A stretch of 10,811 nt of DNA, taken from assembly GCA_027347805.1 (NCBI GenBank), contig DAIEQP010000403.1:1-10811 (forward strand). Direction: 5' to 3'. Below are positions 1 to 6,314 of this stretch, one piece after another; the first letter of the stretch is position 1; each line of letters opens with the position of its first letter. The DNA is from Ignavibacteria bacterium (GTDB lineage: Bacteria; Bacteroidota; Ignavibacteria; Ignavibacteriales; Melioribacteraceae). The notes under the pieces are model-generated. The model was not told the origin of the DNA, did not search any database, and saw only the letters and a list, made by a program, of their open reading frames with translations. Both the position numbers and the translations under genes were made by a program.

Positions 1-81
1 TATGATTCATATTACAGCAATGCTAACTATGTGTTTGAAAAAAGTTCGAACATACTTATAGGATATACTTATTCACTTTAA
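1..81 (+). CDS. 3' end of an outer-membrane beta-barrel-like protein (partial)
   Basis: The first reading frame is open from the window edge to a TAA and gives 26 residues ending in NILIGYTYSL. The tail is rich in Tyr and alternates hydrophobic and polar residues, as in the last strand of outer-membrane beta-barrels; a terminal Phe is more usual, but Leu is tolerated. The stop lies 27 bp before the reductase start on the same strand, so the two may be co-transcribed. In alginate loci of this group of bacteria a TonB-dependent receptor or porin would be a natural neighbour. A SusD gene normally follows a SusC gene, and none does here, so a non-SusC barrel is equally possible. The frame and stop are seen directly; the barrel identity is inferred from very few residues. 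Confidence 0.5.
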   Translation, partial: YDSYYSNANYVFEKSSNILIGYTYSL

Positions 82-95
82 TGTTTGAGATAAAC

Positions 96-100
96 AAGGA
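96..100 (+). promoter_or_regulatory. Ribosome binding site of the SDR gene
   Basis: AAGGA lies 8 bases before the ATG at 109. It supports that start and is one of several Shine-Dalgarno-like sites in this window, a trait that argues against a typical Bacteroidetes host. Confidence 0.6.
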
Positions 101-108
101 AAAATAAA

Positions 109-858
109 ATGGAATTAAAAAACAAAGTTGCGTTAGTAACAGGAGGCGCCCGAGATATTGGAAGAGCGGTTTCAATTACCTTAGCAAAAGCAGGTGCTTC
201 TGTTATCATTAACTATTATGATAATGAAGATCAGGCAAAAGAAACTTTACAGATGATTAATGATTTTGGAGGCAAAGGAATTATTGTTCAAGGCGATATG
301 ACTAAATGGGAATCGGTTCAAAATTTAGTTAATAAAAGTGTAGATGCTTATGGTAAAATTGATGTGCTTGTAAATGTTGCCGGCGGATTAATGGGAAGAC
401 ACTTAATACATGAAATGGATGAAAGTTTCTGGGATGTAGTAATGGATGTAAACTTGAAAAGTGTTTTTCTCGTTTGCAAAGCTGTTATTCCTAACATGAA
501 TAACGACGGTGCTATAGTAAATTTCACTTCGCAAGCTGCTAGAGACGGCGGCGGTTTTGGTGCAATTGCATATGCATCTGCAAAGGGAGGTGTTTTAACT
601 TTTACTCATGGCCTTGCTAAGGAATTGGGTCCCAAGAAAATTAGAGTTAATGCGGTTTCACCTGGAATGATCAATACAACATTCCACAATACTTTTACGA
701 AACCGGATGTTCGTCAGAAAGTTGCAGCCTCTACTCCGCTTGGCAGAGAAGGTGAAGCACATGAAGTTGCAGAACTTGTATTGTTTCTTGCTTCAGAATC
801 ATCATCATTTGTTAATGGCGCTGCTGTAGAAATTAACGGCGGTACTTATTTCGTATAA
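109..858 (+). CDS. SDR-family reductase, probable DEH reductase of alginate catabolism
   Basis: This is a 249-residue classical short-chain dehydrogenase/reductase of normal length. It has the N-terminal cofactor motif TGGARDIG (11-18), NVAGG (89-93), and the catalytic set Asn115, Ser141, Tyr155 and Lys159 (YASAK), followed by SPG (184-186). The C-terminal GAAVEINGG is the usual SDR ending. No signal peptide is present, so it should be cytoplasmic. In alginate catabolism an SDR reduces 4-deoxy-L-erythro-5-hexoseulose uronate (DEH) to 2-keto-3-deoxygluconate (KDG) with NAD(P)H. That role is inferred from the PL17, kdgF and PL6 genes downstream; sequence alone says only SDR. A KduD-like oxidoreductase is the main alternative. 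One oddity is Asp16 where most SDRs have the second glycine of TGxxxGxG. The start is backed by a Shine-Dalgarno. A 55-bp gap with a promoter-like element separates it from the next gene. Confidence 0.88.
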   Translation: MELKNKVALVTGGARDIGRAVSITLAKAGASVIINYYDNEDQAKETLQMINDFGGKGIIVQGDMTKWESVQNLVNKSVDAYGKIDVLVNVAGGLMGRHLIHEMDESFWDVVMDVNLKSVFLVCKAVIPNMNNDGAIVNFTSQAARDGGGFGAIAYASAKGGVLTFTHGLAKELGPKKIRVNAVSPGMINTTFHNTFTKPDVRQKVAASTPLGREGEAHEVAELVLFLASESSSFVNGAAVEINGGTYFV

Positions 859-866
859 TAATGTTT

Positions 867-895
867 TTGACACCAAACGAAAAGATGACTCTAAT
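867..895 (+). promoter_or_regulatory. Candidate sigma70-type promoter for the lyase operon
   Basis: A perfect TTGACA (867-872) is followed after exactly 17 bp by TCTAAT (890-895), five of six matches to TATAAT. It sits in the only sizeable intergenic gap, directly before the PL17 gene. The mismatch falls on the second base of the -10 box, normally the most conserved A, which weakens the call. The predicted transcript start near 902 would leave a leader of only about a dozen bases before the ATG at 914. Whether this host's housekeeping sigma factor reads such a box is unknown. Confidence 0.42.
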
Positions 896-913
896 AAACT
901 CTCCCAATTAATT

Positions 914-3094
914 ATGAAAAATATTTTTTTATTAATAATTGCTGCATCAATTTGTTTCGCTCAAAGCCATCCAAATATTATGCTAACAAAAAAAGAAGTA
1001 AGGATAATTAGGCGAGACTTAGAAAAATATCCGTTGTTTATTAAAACATATTCAAAAGTAAAACAACAAATTGACGAAGCAATAAAACAACCAATCGAGG
1101 TTCCAGTTCCCATAGATGCCGCAGGTAATACACACGAAAGACATAAGCAAAATGCAATTAATATGCAGCAAGCCGGTATGCTGTATCAAATTACTCAAGA
1201 TGAAAAGTATGCAAAATATGTTAGAGATCTTTTTCTTTTGTATGCAGATCTTTATCCTACACTAAAAAAACATCCGGCTGCAACTTCAAATTCTCCAGGT
1301 AGACTTTTCTGGCAGTCTCTTAATGAATATGTCTGGGCAGTAAATACTACACAGGCTTATGATTGCATTTATGAATATTTAAATGCTACAGAAAGAAAAA
1401 AGATTGAAGAAAATATTTTTAGAATCATGGCGGAATTCTTTTCAGTAGAACATGCAAAGATTCTTGATTTAATTCACAATCATGGTACATGGAGCTGTGC
1501 AGCGGTTGGAATGATTGGTATGGCTCTTAATGATAAAGACTTGATTGAGAAATCACTATATGGAACAAAGAAAGATAAAAAGGGAGGATTTCTAAAACAG
1601 CTGGAAACCCTTTTCTCACCTGACGGTTTTTATACAGAAGGGAATTATTATGCTCGCTATGCACTAATGCCATTCTATGCTTATGCTAACGCTCTTAATA
1701 ATCATATGCCAGAATTAAAAATATTTAATTATCACGATTCAATTCTTAAAAAAGGTTTATACACAGCATTGCAAATGACATATGTTAATGGAGAATTCAT
1801 TCCAATTAACGACGCTGCAAAAGGAAAAGATTATTTATCACCGGAAATGATTTCTACAATTGATATAGCTTATAATCAGTATGGAAAAGATGATACTTTA
1901 TTAGGCATTGCCGATAAACAAAAATCAGTTGTTCTTGGTGAAGCGGGATTGTTGGTGGCTCAATCATTATCACAGAAAAAAGAATTCCCAAAATTCAAAT
2001 ATATAAGTGCTGAATATTCGGATGGTGCAAAAGGAAACGAAGGAGGGGTTGGTGTTCTACGTTTTGGAAAACCAGAAGATCAGTCACTTGTTTTGATGAA
2101 GTATACAGGGCATGGCTTATCGCATGGACATTACGATAAACTTTCGATGCTTTATTATGATAACGGACTTGAAGTATTGCAGGATTATGGTTTTGCCCGC
2201 TTTGTTAATATAGAACCGAAATATGGTGGAAGATATCTGCCTGAAAATAAATCTTTTGCAATGCAGACTGTTGCGCATAATACTGTTACAGTTGACGAAA
2301 AATCCGACTTTGATGGAAAAGAAAGTGTTAGTGAAAAATATCATTCCAACAAACATTTTTTCGATTGTAAGAATTCTGATTTTCAAATTATGAGTGCAAA
2401 AGATACAAACGCTTATAAGGGAGTTAAGATGCAGCGTACTGTTGCATTATTAAATGATAAGCTTTTTGTGCAGCCATTAGTGATAGATATTTTCAAAGTA
2501 AACTCAAATGAAGAACATCAATACGATATGCCTTATTATTATATGGGGCATTTCCTGAAAACGAACATAAATTATACACCATACACAATAGAAAAAAAGA
2601 TTTTGAACAAGAACAATGGTTATCAGCATCTGTGGCTTGAAGCTGAAGGGAAAGGTAATGATGATGGAATATTCCATTTCTCCTGGATGATGCCAAAACG
2701 ATATTATACTCTTACATGCAGTGCTGATTCAAATACTAAAATATTATTTACAAGAATTGGCGGAAGCGATCCTAACTTCAATCTTAGAAATGAACCGGCG
2801 GTGATGTTCAGGTATAAAGGAAAATCGAATGTGTTTGCAAATGTAATTGAACCCCACGGCAGTTTCGATCTTGTTACTGAAAATTCAATCGACTCCGAAG
2901 GGAAAATTAAATCTGTAAAAGTAATTGGATCAAATGATGAAGCAACAGTGATCGAAATAAATACGAATAAAAATGTTGGCTGGATTTTAATGATTACAAA
3001 TCAGGAATCATCAAATAATTCAAAACATTCAATAGAATTTTCAAATAAAAAATTTGAGTGGACGGGAAATTACAGTCTGATAAAATCAAATTAA
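914..3094 (+). CDS. PL17 oligoalginate lyase (exo-type), exported
   Basis: This 726-residue protein matches polysaccharide lyase family 17. It has an N-terminal signal peptide (MKNIFLLIIAASICFA, cleavage near residue 16-17), an alpha/alpha-toroid alginate-lyase domain to about residue 330, and a C-terminal heparinase II/III-like beta-sheet domain. By spacing, its residues line up with those recalled for Saccharophagus Alg17c: Asn189-His190 (NHGTW), Tyr246 (EGNYY), His404 and Tyr441 as the active site, and His406, Asp424 and His455 as zinc ligands. All appear intact. PL17 enzymes release unsaturated monouronate from alginate oligomers. It should work in the periplasm; no T9SS domain follows. 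The first ATG gives a good signal peptide but has no Shine-Dalgarno upstream. It is followed 13 bp later by the cupin gene, whose substrate is its product. Confidence 0.93.
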   Translation: MKNIFLLIIAASICFAQSHPNIMLTKKEVRIIRRDLEKYPLFIKTYSKVKQQIDEAIKQPIEVPVPIDAAGNTHERHKQNAINMQQAGMLYQITQDEKYAKYVRDLFLLYADLYPTLKKHPAATSNSPGRLFWQSLNEYVWAVNTTQAYDCIYEYLNATERKKIEENIFRIMAEFFSVEHAKILDLIHNHGTWSCAAVGMIGMALNDKDLIEKSLYGTKKDKKGGFLKQLETLFSPDGFYTEGNYYARYALMPFYAYANALNNHMPELKIFNYHDSILKKGLYTALQMTYVNGEFIPINDAAKGKDYLSPEMISTIDIAYNQYGKDDTLLGIADKQKSVVLGEAGLLVAQSLSQKKEFPKFKYISAEYSDGAKGNEGGVGVLRFGKPEDQSLVLMKYTGHGLSHGHYDKLSMLYYDNGLEVLQDYGFARFVNIEPKYGGRYLPENKSFAMQTVAHNTVTVDEKSDFDGKESVSEKYHSNKHFFDCKNSDFQIMSAKDTNAYKGVKMQRTVALLNDKLFVQPLVIDIFKVNSNEEHQYDMPYYYMGHFLKTNINYTPYTIEKKILNKNNGYQHLWLEAEGKGNDDGIFHFSWMMPKRYYTLTCSADSNTKILFTRIGGSDPNFNLRNEPAVMFRYKGKSNVFANVIEPHGSFDLVTENSIDSEGKIKSVKVIGSNDEATVIEINTNKNVGWILMITNQESSNNSKHSIEFSNKKFEWTGNYSLIKSN

Positions 3095-3101
3095 GAGAGG
3101 G
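3095..3101 (+). promoter_or_regulatory. Ribosome binding site of kdgF
   Basis: GAGAGGG begins immediately after the PL17 stop and lies 6 bases before the ATG at 3108. It supports this start over the later in-frame ATG at 3126. Confidence 0.65.
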
Positions 3102-3107
3102 ATAATA

Positions 3108-3458
3108 ATGGAAAGTTTACAATCAATGGCAGGATATATTTATAACTCCGATATACCATGGGAAAATGTTGCTGAGGGCGTTAAAAGAAAAATAATGGGA
3201 TATAACAAAGATTTGATGCTTGTTCTGGTAGAGTTTAAACAGGGTGCTGTTGGTTACATTCATAAACATTATCATTCTCAGGTTTCCTACCTGATTAAAG
3301 GTTCTTTCGAAGTAACAATTGGTTCTGAGAAGAAAATTCAAAAAGCTGGGGATGTCTATTTCTTAGAACCGAATATTGAACATGGAGTTGTTGCATTAGA
3401 AGACAGCGCTTTAATTGATGTTTTCTCTCCTCATAGAGAAGATTTCATAAAAAAATAA
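3108..3458 (+). CDS. kdgF: KdgF-type cupin, unsaturated uronate linearisation
   Basis: This 116-residue single-domain cupin is the size of KdgF proteins. Cupin motif 1 is GYIHKHYHSQVSYLIKG (49-65), with His52, His54 and Gln58 as probable metal ligands; Gln replaces the Glu of generic cupins, as in KdgF. Motif 2 is GDVYFLEPNIEHG (81-93) with His92 as the fourth ligand. There is no signal peptide, so it is cytoplasmic. KdgF converts 4,5-unsaturated monouronates from pectin or alginate lyases towards their linear keto form, feeding the DEH reductase. Its place between the monomer-producing PL17 lyase and a uronate transporter fits that role well. Other small cupins share the fold, so the context carries part of the call. 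Confidence 0.88.
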   Translation: MESLQSMAGYIYNSDIPWENVAEGVKRKIMGYNKDLMLVLVEFKQGAVGYIHKHYHSQVSYLIKGSFEVTIGSEKKIQKAGDVYFLEPNIEHGVVALEDSALIDVFSPHREDFIKK

Positions 3459-3475
3459 AAAAGCTAAAAGTATGC

Positions 3476-3479
3476 GGAG
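3476..3479 (+). promoter_or_regulatory. Ribosome binding site supporting a TTG start
   Basis: GGAG lies 6 bases before the TTG at 3486. This spacing, and the absence of any in-frame ATG before residue 32 of the transporter (inside the first membrane region), decide in favour of the TTG. An ATG at 3472 is out of frame and stops after five codons. Confidence 0.65.
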
Positions 3480-3485
3480 TAAAAA

Positions 3486-4757
3486 TTGAAAAAGATAAAA
3501 GGTTTGCGCTGGTGGATTATAGGGTTGATTGCATTAGTAACAATTATAAATTATATAGATAGAAACGCACTAGCTATAATGTGGCCTTCAATTTCAAAAG
3601 ATCTTGGATTATCAAAAGATGATTACAAATGGATTGTTGTTGTTTTTATGTTGTCTTATGCAGTAAGTCAAAGTGTTTCGGGAAAAATTTATGATAAAAT
3701 TGGTACAAGATTAGGATTTGTATTCTCAATAATTATTTGGTCTCTCTCATCTGGATTGCATGGACTTTCGAACTCACTTACTTCATTTGGTGCACTTCGT
3801 GCAACTTTGGGTTTTGGTGAAGCGGGTAATTGGCCAGGCGCTACAAAATCAAATGCGGAATGGCATCCTGTAAAAGAGCGTGCACTTGCACAGGGAATTT
3901 TTAATGCGGGCGCTGCAATTGGAGGAATTATTTCACCTTTGCTTATCGCATATCTTTATACAAACTTTGGTTGGAGAAATACATTTCCGGTTATAGCAAC
4001 ATTTAGTTTATTATGGCTTATTCCCTGGTTGTTAATTAATAAAGGTTTACCTAAAACTCATCCATGGCTGAATGATGAAGAAAGAAATTATATTCTGAGC
4101 AGTCAGACTGTGTCAAATAATTCTAAACCAGAAAGAGTAATCAAGTGGCGTGAATTATTAAGCTATAAAAAATCATATTCAGTTATTGTTTCAAGATTCT
4201 TTCTTGATCCAATCTGGTGGATGTTTGTAAGCTGGCTTCCAATTTACCTTTTTGAAAAATTCAATTTCGATATAAAGCAGATAGGCTACTTTGCATGGGT
4301 ACCTTTTGTTGGAGCTGCAATTGGAAGTCTGGGAGGCGGATGGGCATCTGGATTTTTGATTAAAAAAGGATGGACAGTTAATAAGGCACGAAAGTCAGTC
4401 ATTCTTTTAGGAAATATAATTTGTCTTCCGGCATTAATTTTAACAGCTTACGCAAGCACTCCACTTTCTGCTGTTCTCCTTATAGCTGTTATTTTGTTCG
4501 GCTTTCAAGTGTCAATAAACAACATTCAAACATTGCCAAGCGATTATCTTACCGGTAAATCTGTTGGCTCTTTAGCCGGACTGGGTGGAATGGCTGCAGC
4601 ATTGGGTGTTGTAATATCTATGTTGCTTGTCCCTGAATTAACAAAAGTAAGCTGGGCGCCTTTCTTTATAATGGGTGCTTTGCTTGTTCCTCTTGGTTTA
4701 TTTTCTGTTTACTTCTTTAGCGGCAATATTGAAAGGATTCAAATTAAAGAAGATTGA
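3486..4757 (+). CDS. MFS transporter, ExuT-like hexuronate carrier (TTG start)
   Basis: This 423-residue inner-membrane protein has the length and about twelve hydrophobic segments of a Major Facilitator Superfamily carrier, with the central cytoplasmic loop near 185-232. Seen motifs are NYIDRNALAIMWP (22-34), MFS motif A GKIYDKIGTRLGF (66-78) and RATLGFGEAGNWPGATK (105-121). The first and last are typical of the anion:cation symporter branch containing ExuT hexuronate and related organic-acid carriers. In alginate loci such carriers bring unsaturated monouronate or DEH through the inner membrane, probably with protons. That substrate is inferred from the flanking kdgF and lyase genes. The start codon is TTG with a good GGAG upstream. 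The stop lies 14 bp before the preferred start of the esterase gene. Confidence 0.9.
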   Translation: MKKIKGLRWWIIGLIALVTIINYIDRNALAIMWPSISKDLGLSKDDYKWIVVVFMLSYAVSQSVSGKIYDKIGTRLGFVFSIIIWSLSSGLHGLSNSLTSFGALRATLGFGEAGNWPGATKSNAEWHPVKERALAQGIFNAGAAIGGIISPLLIAYLYTNFGWRNTFPVIATFSLLWLIPWLLINKGLPKTHPWLNDEERNYILSSQTVSNNSKPERVIKWRELLSYKKSYSVIVSRFFLDPIWWMFVSWLPIYLFEKFNFDIKQIGYFAWVPFVGAAIGSLGGGWASGFLIKKGWTVNKARKSVILLGNIICLPALILTAYASTPLSAVLLIAVILFGFQVSINNIQTLPSDYLTGKSVGSLAGLGGMAAALGVVISMLLVPELTKVSWAPFFIMGALLVPLGLFSVYFFSGNIERIQIKED

Positions 4758-4771
4758 TAACAAGAATTAAT

Positions 4772-6310
4772 ATGAAAAAAATATTTGCTGTTTTACTAGC
4801 CGTTTCTGCTGTCGTTTGTGCTGAAGTAAGACTTCCTAAAATATTCGGAAGTAATATGGTGCTTCAGCAAAAATCTATTATAAAAATTTGGGGTTACGCT
4901 GATCCTGGTGAAAAAGTTAAAGTGAAAATTGCTGATAGATTTTCGGAATGCAACGCTAATAATAATGGTAAATGGATTGCGGAAATTTCTGAATTGAAAG
5001 CCGGCGGGCCGTATGATCTTATCGTTGAAGGCAAGAATAAAATTGTTTTTTCAAATGTAATGATTGGCGAAGTGTGGCTTTGTTCCGGTCAGTCTAACAT
5101 GGAATTTCAATTAAAAAAATGCAGTAACGCCGATGAAGAAATTTCAAAAGCAGATTACCCTTTTATAAGAATATTTAATGTAAAACATAAAGTTGCAGAT
5201 TTTCCGCAGGAAGATGTTGAGGGAGAATGGCAATTATGTAAGCCTGATAAAATTGGAGAATTTTCAGGTGCTGCATTCTTCTTTGGAATAAAAATATTTA
5301 ACGAACTGAATGTTCCTGTTGGATTAGTTCAATCGACCTGGGGAGGCACACCTGCAGAGGCTTGGACTTCAAAACAAATTTTAGAATCCGATAAAGATTT
5401 TGTTCCCATTCTTACAAGATGGAATAAGCAGATGGAAGATTATCCTTCCAAACTGGAAGAGTTTAATAAGGATGGAAAAGCTTTGATTGAGTCCTGGAAA
5501 ATAGATAGTATTAATGCGGTAGGAAAAGGCATGGCTCCGCCTAGAAAACCTGCAAAACCAGAAGGACCAGGAACAAGAAATCAACCGAGCGGATTATTCA
5601 ATGGAATGATTTATCCTTTAGCTCCATTTTCTTTCCGGGGAGTAATTTGGTATCAGGGAGAAGCAAATGCATCAAGAGCTTATCAATACAGAAAATTATT
5701 CCCTGCAATGATTGTTAACTGGAGAAATCTGTGGGGAAGAGAAAATTTTCCATTTTATTATGTTCAGCTTCCCAATTTGTTAAGAGAACCCGAACCATCA
5801 AAAAGCGGCTGGGCAGAGCTTAGAGAATCTCAACTGAAAACTCTTTCACTTAATAACACAGGAATGGCTGTAACAATTGATATTGGCGATTCAACAAATC
5901 TTCATCCAGCAAATAAGAAAGATGTCGGGCTTCGACTTGCATTGCTAGCACTAAATAATGATTATGGTAAAACAGGCGTTGTTTGTTCGGGTCCAATCTT
6001 CAAATCATTTAGGATTGCAAAAAACAAAATTGTAATAACATTTAATCATACAGCTGATGGGCTTAATTCGAAAGATGGTAAAAAACTTCGAGGCTTTAAA
6101 ATATGCGGTGAAGATAAAATTTTTGTGAATGCTGAAGCAAAAATAATCGATAATGAAGTTATTGTTTGGTCCGATCATATTTTAAACCCGGTAGCAGTTA
6201 GATACGCCTGGGCTGATAATCCGCAGTGCGGTTTATATAACAGCGCAATGCTTCCCGCTTCTCCATTTAGAACAGATGATTGGCCGGTGGTTACATTTGA
6301 TAAAAGGTGA
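4772..6310 (+). CDS. SASA-family carbohydrate acetylesterase, exported
   Basis: This 512-residue protein belongs to the sialate O-acetylesterase (SASA, SGNH-like) family. A signal peptide (MKKIFAVLLAVSAVVCA) precedes an N-terminal beta domain with GSNMVLQQ. The nucleophile block GEVWLCSGQSNMEF holds Ser108. GVIWYQGEAN (Trp293 to Asn299) is the characteristic second block, and DIGDSTNLHPANK supplies the C-terminal acidic residue and His378. Despite the family name, members deacetylate many sugars, including plant and algal polysaccharides. No sialic-acid gene is present, while alginate genes lie on both sides, so O-acetylated alginate oligomers are a plausible substrate (inference). The reading frame also opens at a TTG at 4754 overlapping the transporter stop, but the ATG at 4772 places the signal peptide exactly at the N terminus and is preferred. 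Neither start has a strong Shine-Dalgarno. Confidence 0.88.
   Translation: MKKIFAVLLAVSAVVCAEVRLPKIFGSNMVLQQKSIIKIWGYADPGEKVKVKIADRFSECNANNNGKWIAEISELKAGGPYDLIVEGKNKIVFSNVMIGEVWLCSGQSNMEFQLKKCSNADEEISKADYPFIRIFNVKHKVADFPQEDVEGEWQLCKPDKIGEFSGAAFFFGIKIFNELNVPVGLVQSTWGGTPAEAWTSKQILESDKDFVPILTRWNKQMEDYPSKLEEFNKDGKALIESWKIDSINAVGKGMAPPRKPAKPEGPGTRNQPSGLFNGMIYPLAPFSFRGVIWYQGEANASRAYQYRKLFPAMIVNWRNLWGRENFPFYYVQLPNLLREPEPSKSGWAELRESQLKTLSLNNTGMAVTIDIGDSTNLHPANKKDVGLRLALLALNNDYGKTGVVCSGPIFKSFRIAKNKIVITFNHTADGLNSKDGKKLRGFKICGEDKIFVNAEAKIIDNEVIVWSDHILNPVAVRYAWADNPQCGLYNSAMLPASPFRTDDWPVVTFDKR
6304..6310 (+). promoter_or_regulatory. Ribosome binding site fixing the first PL6 start
   Basis: AAGGTGA, which includes the esterase's TGA stop, lies 4 bases before the ATG at 6315. 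It favours 6315 over the upstream in-frame ATG at 6276, which lies inside the esterase gene and would put 13 polar and mixed residues ahead of the signal peptide. Confidence 0.65.
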
Positions 6311-6314
6311 AATA

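Noticed and set aside
34..69. Possible promoter before the reductase (TTGAAA, TATACT) and the palindrome GTTCGAAC at 44-51
   Set aside because: The -35 and -10 candidates are 24 bp apart, too far, and both lie in the coding end of the upstream gene; the 8-bp palindrome alone is weak.
2117..2696. Antisense open frames within the PL17 gene (2117-2386 and 2493-2696)
   Set aside because: They lie wholly inside a well-supported gene, have no recognisable domain or ribosome binding site, and read as low-complexity shadows.
3459..3485. Possible terminator after kdgF
   Set aside because: The gap is A-rich but shows no hairpin followed by T residues, and it contains the transporter's ribosome binding site.
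4754..4771. Upstream TTG start for the esterase overlapping the transporter stop
   Set aside because: It would add six residues (MITRIN) before a complete signal peptide beginning MKKIF; the ATG at 4772 is the better start, though coupling through the TTG cannot be excluded.
4772..4830. Possible lipoprotein signal in the esterase (AVVC)
   Set aside because: The residue before Cys is Val rather than Gly, Ala or Ser; an ordinary signal peptidase I site after VCA fits better.
4772..6310. Sialic-acid metabolism suggested by the SASA family name
   Set aside because: No sialidase, lyase or transporter for sialic acid is nearby; all neighbours belong to alginate use.
6276..6314. Upstream ATG start for the first PL6 gene
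   Set aside because: It overlaps the esterase gene, has no ribosome binding site and displaces the signal peptide; AAGGTGA fits the ATG at 6315.
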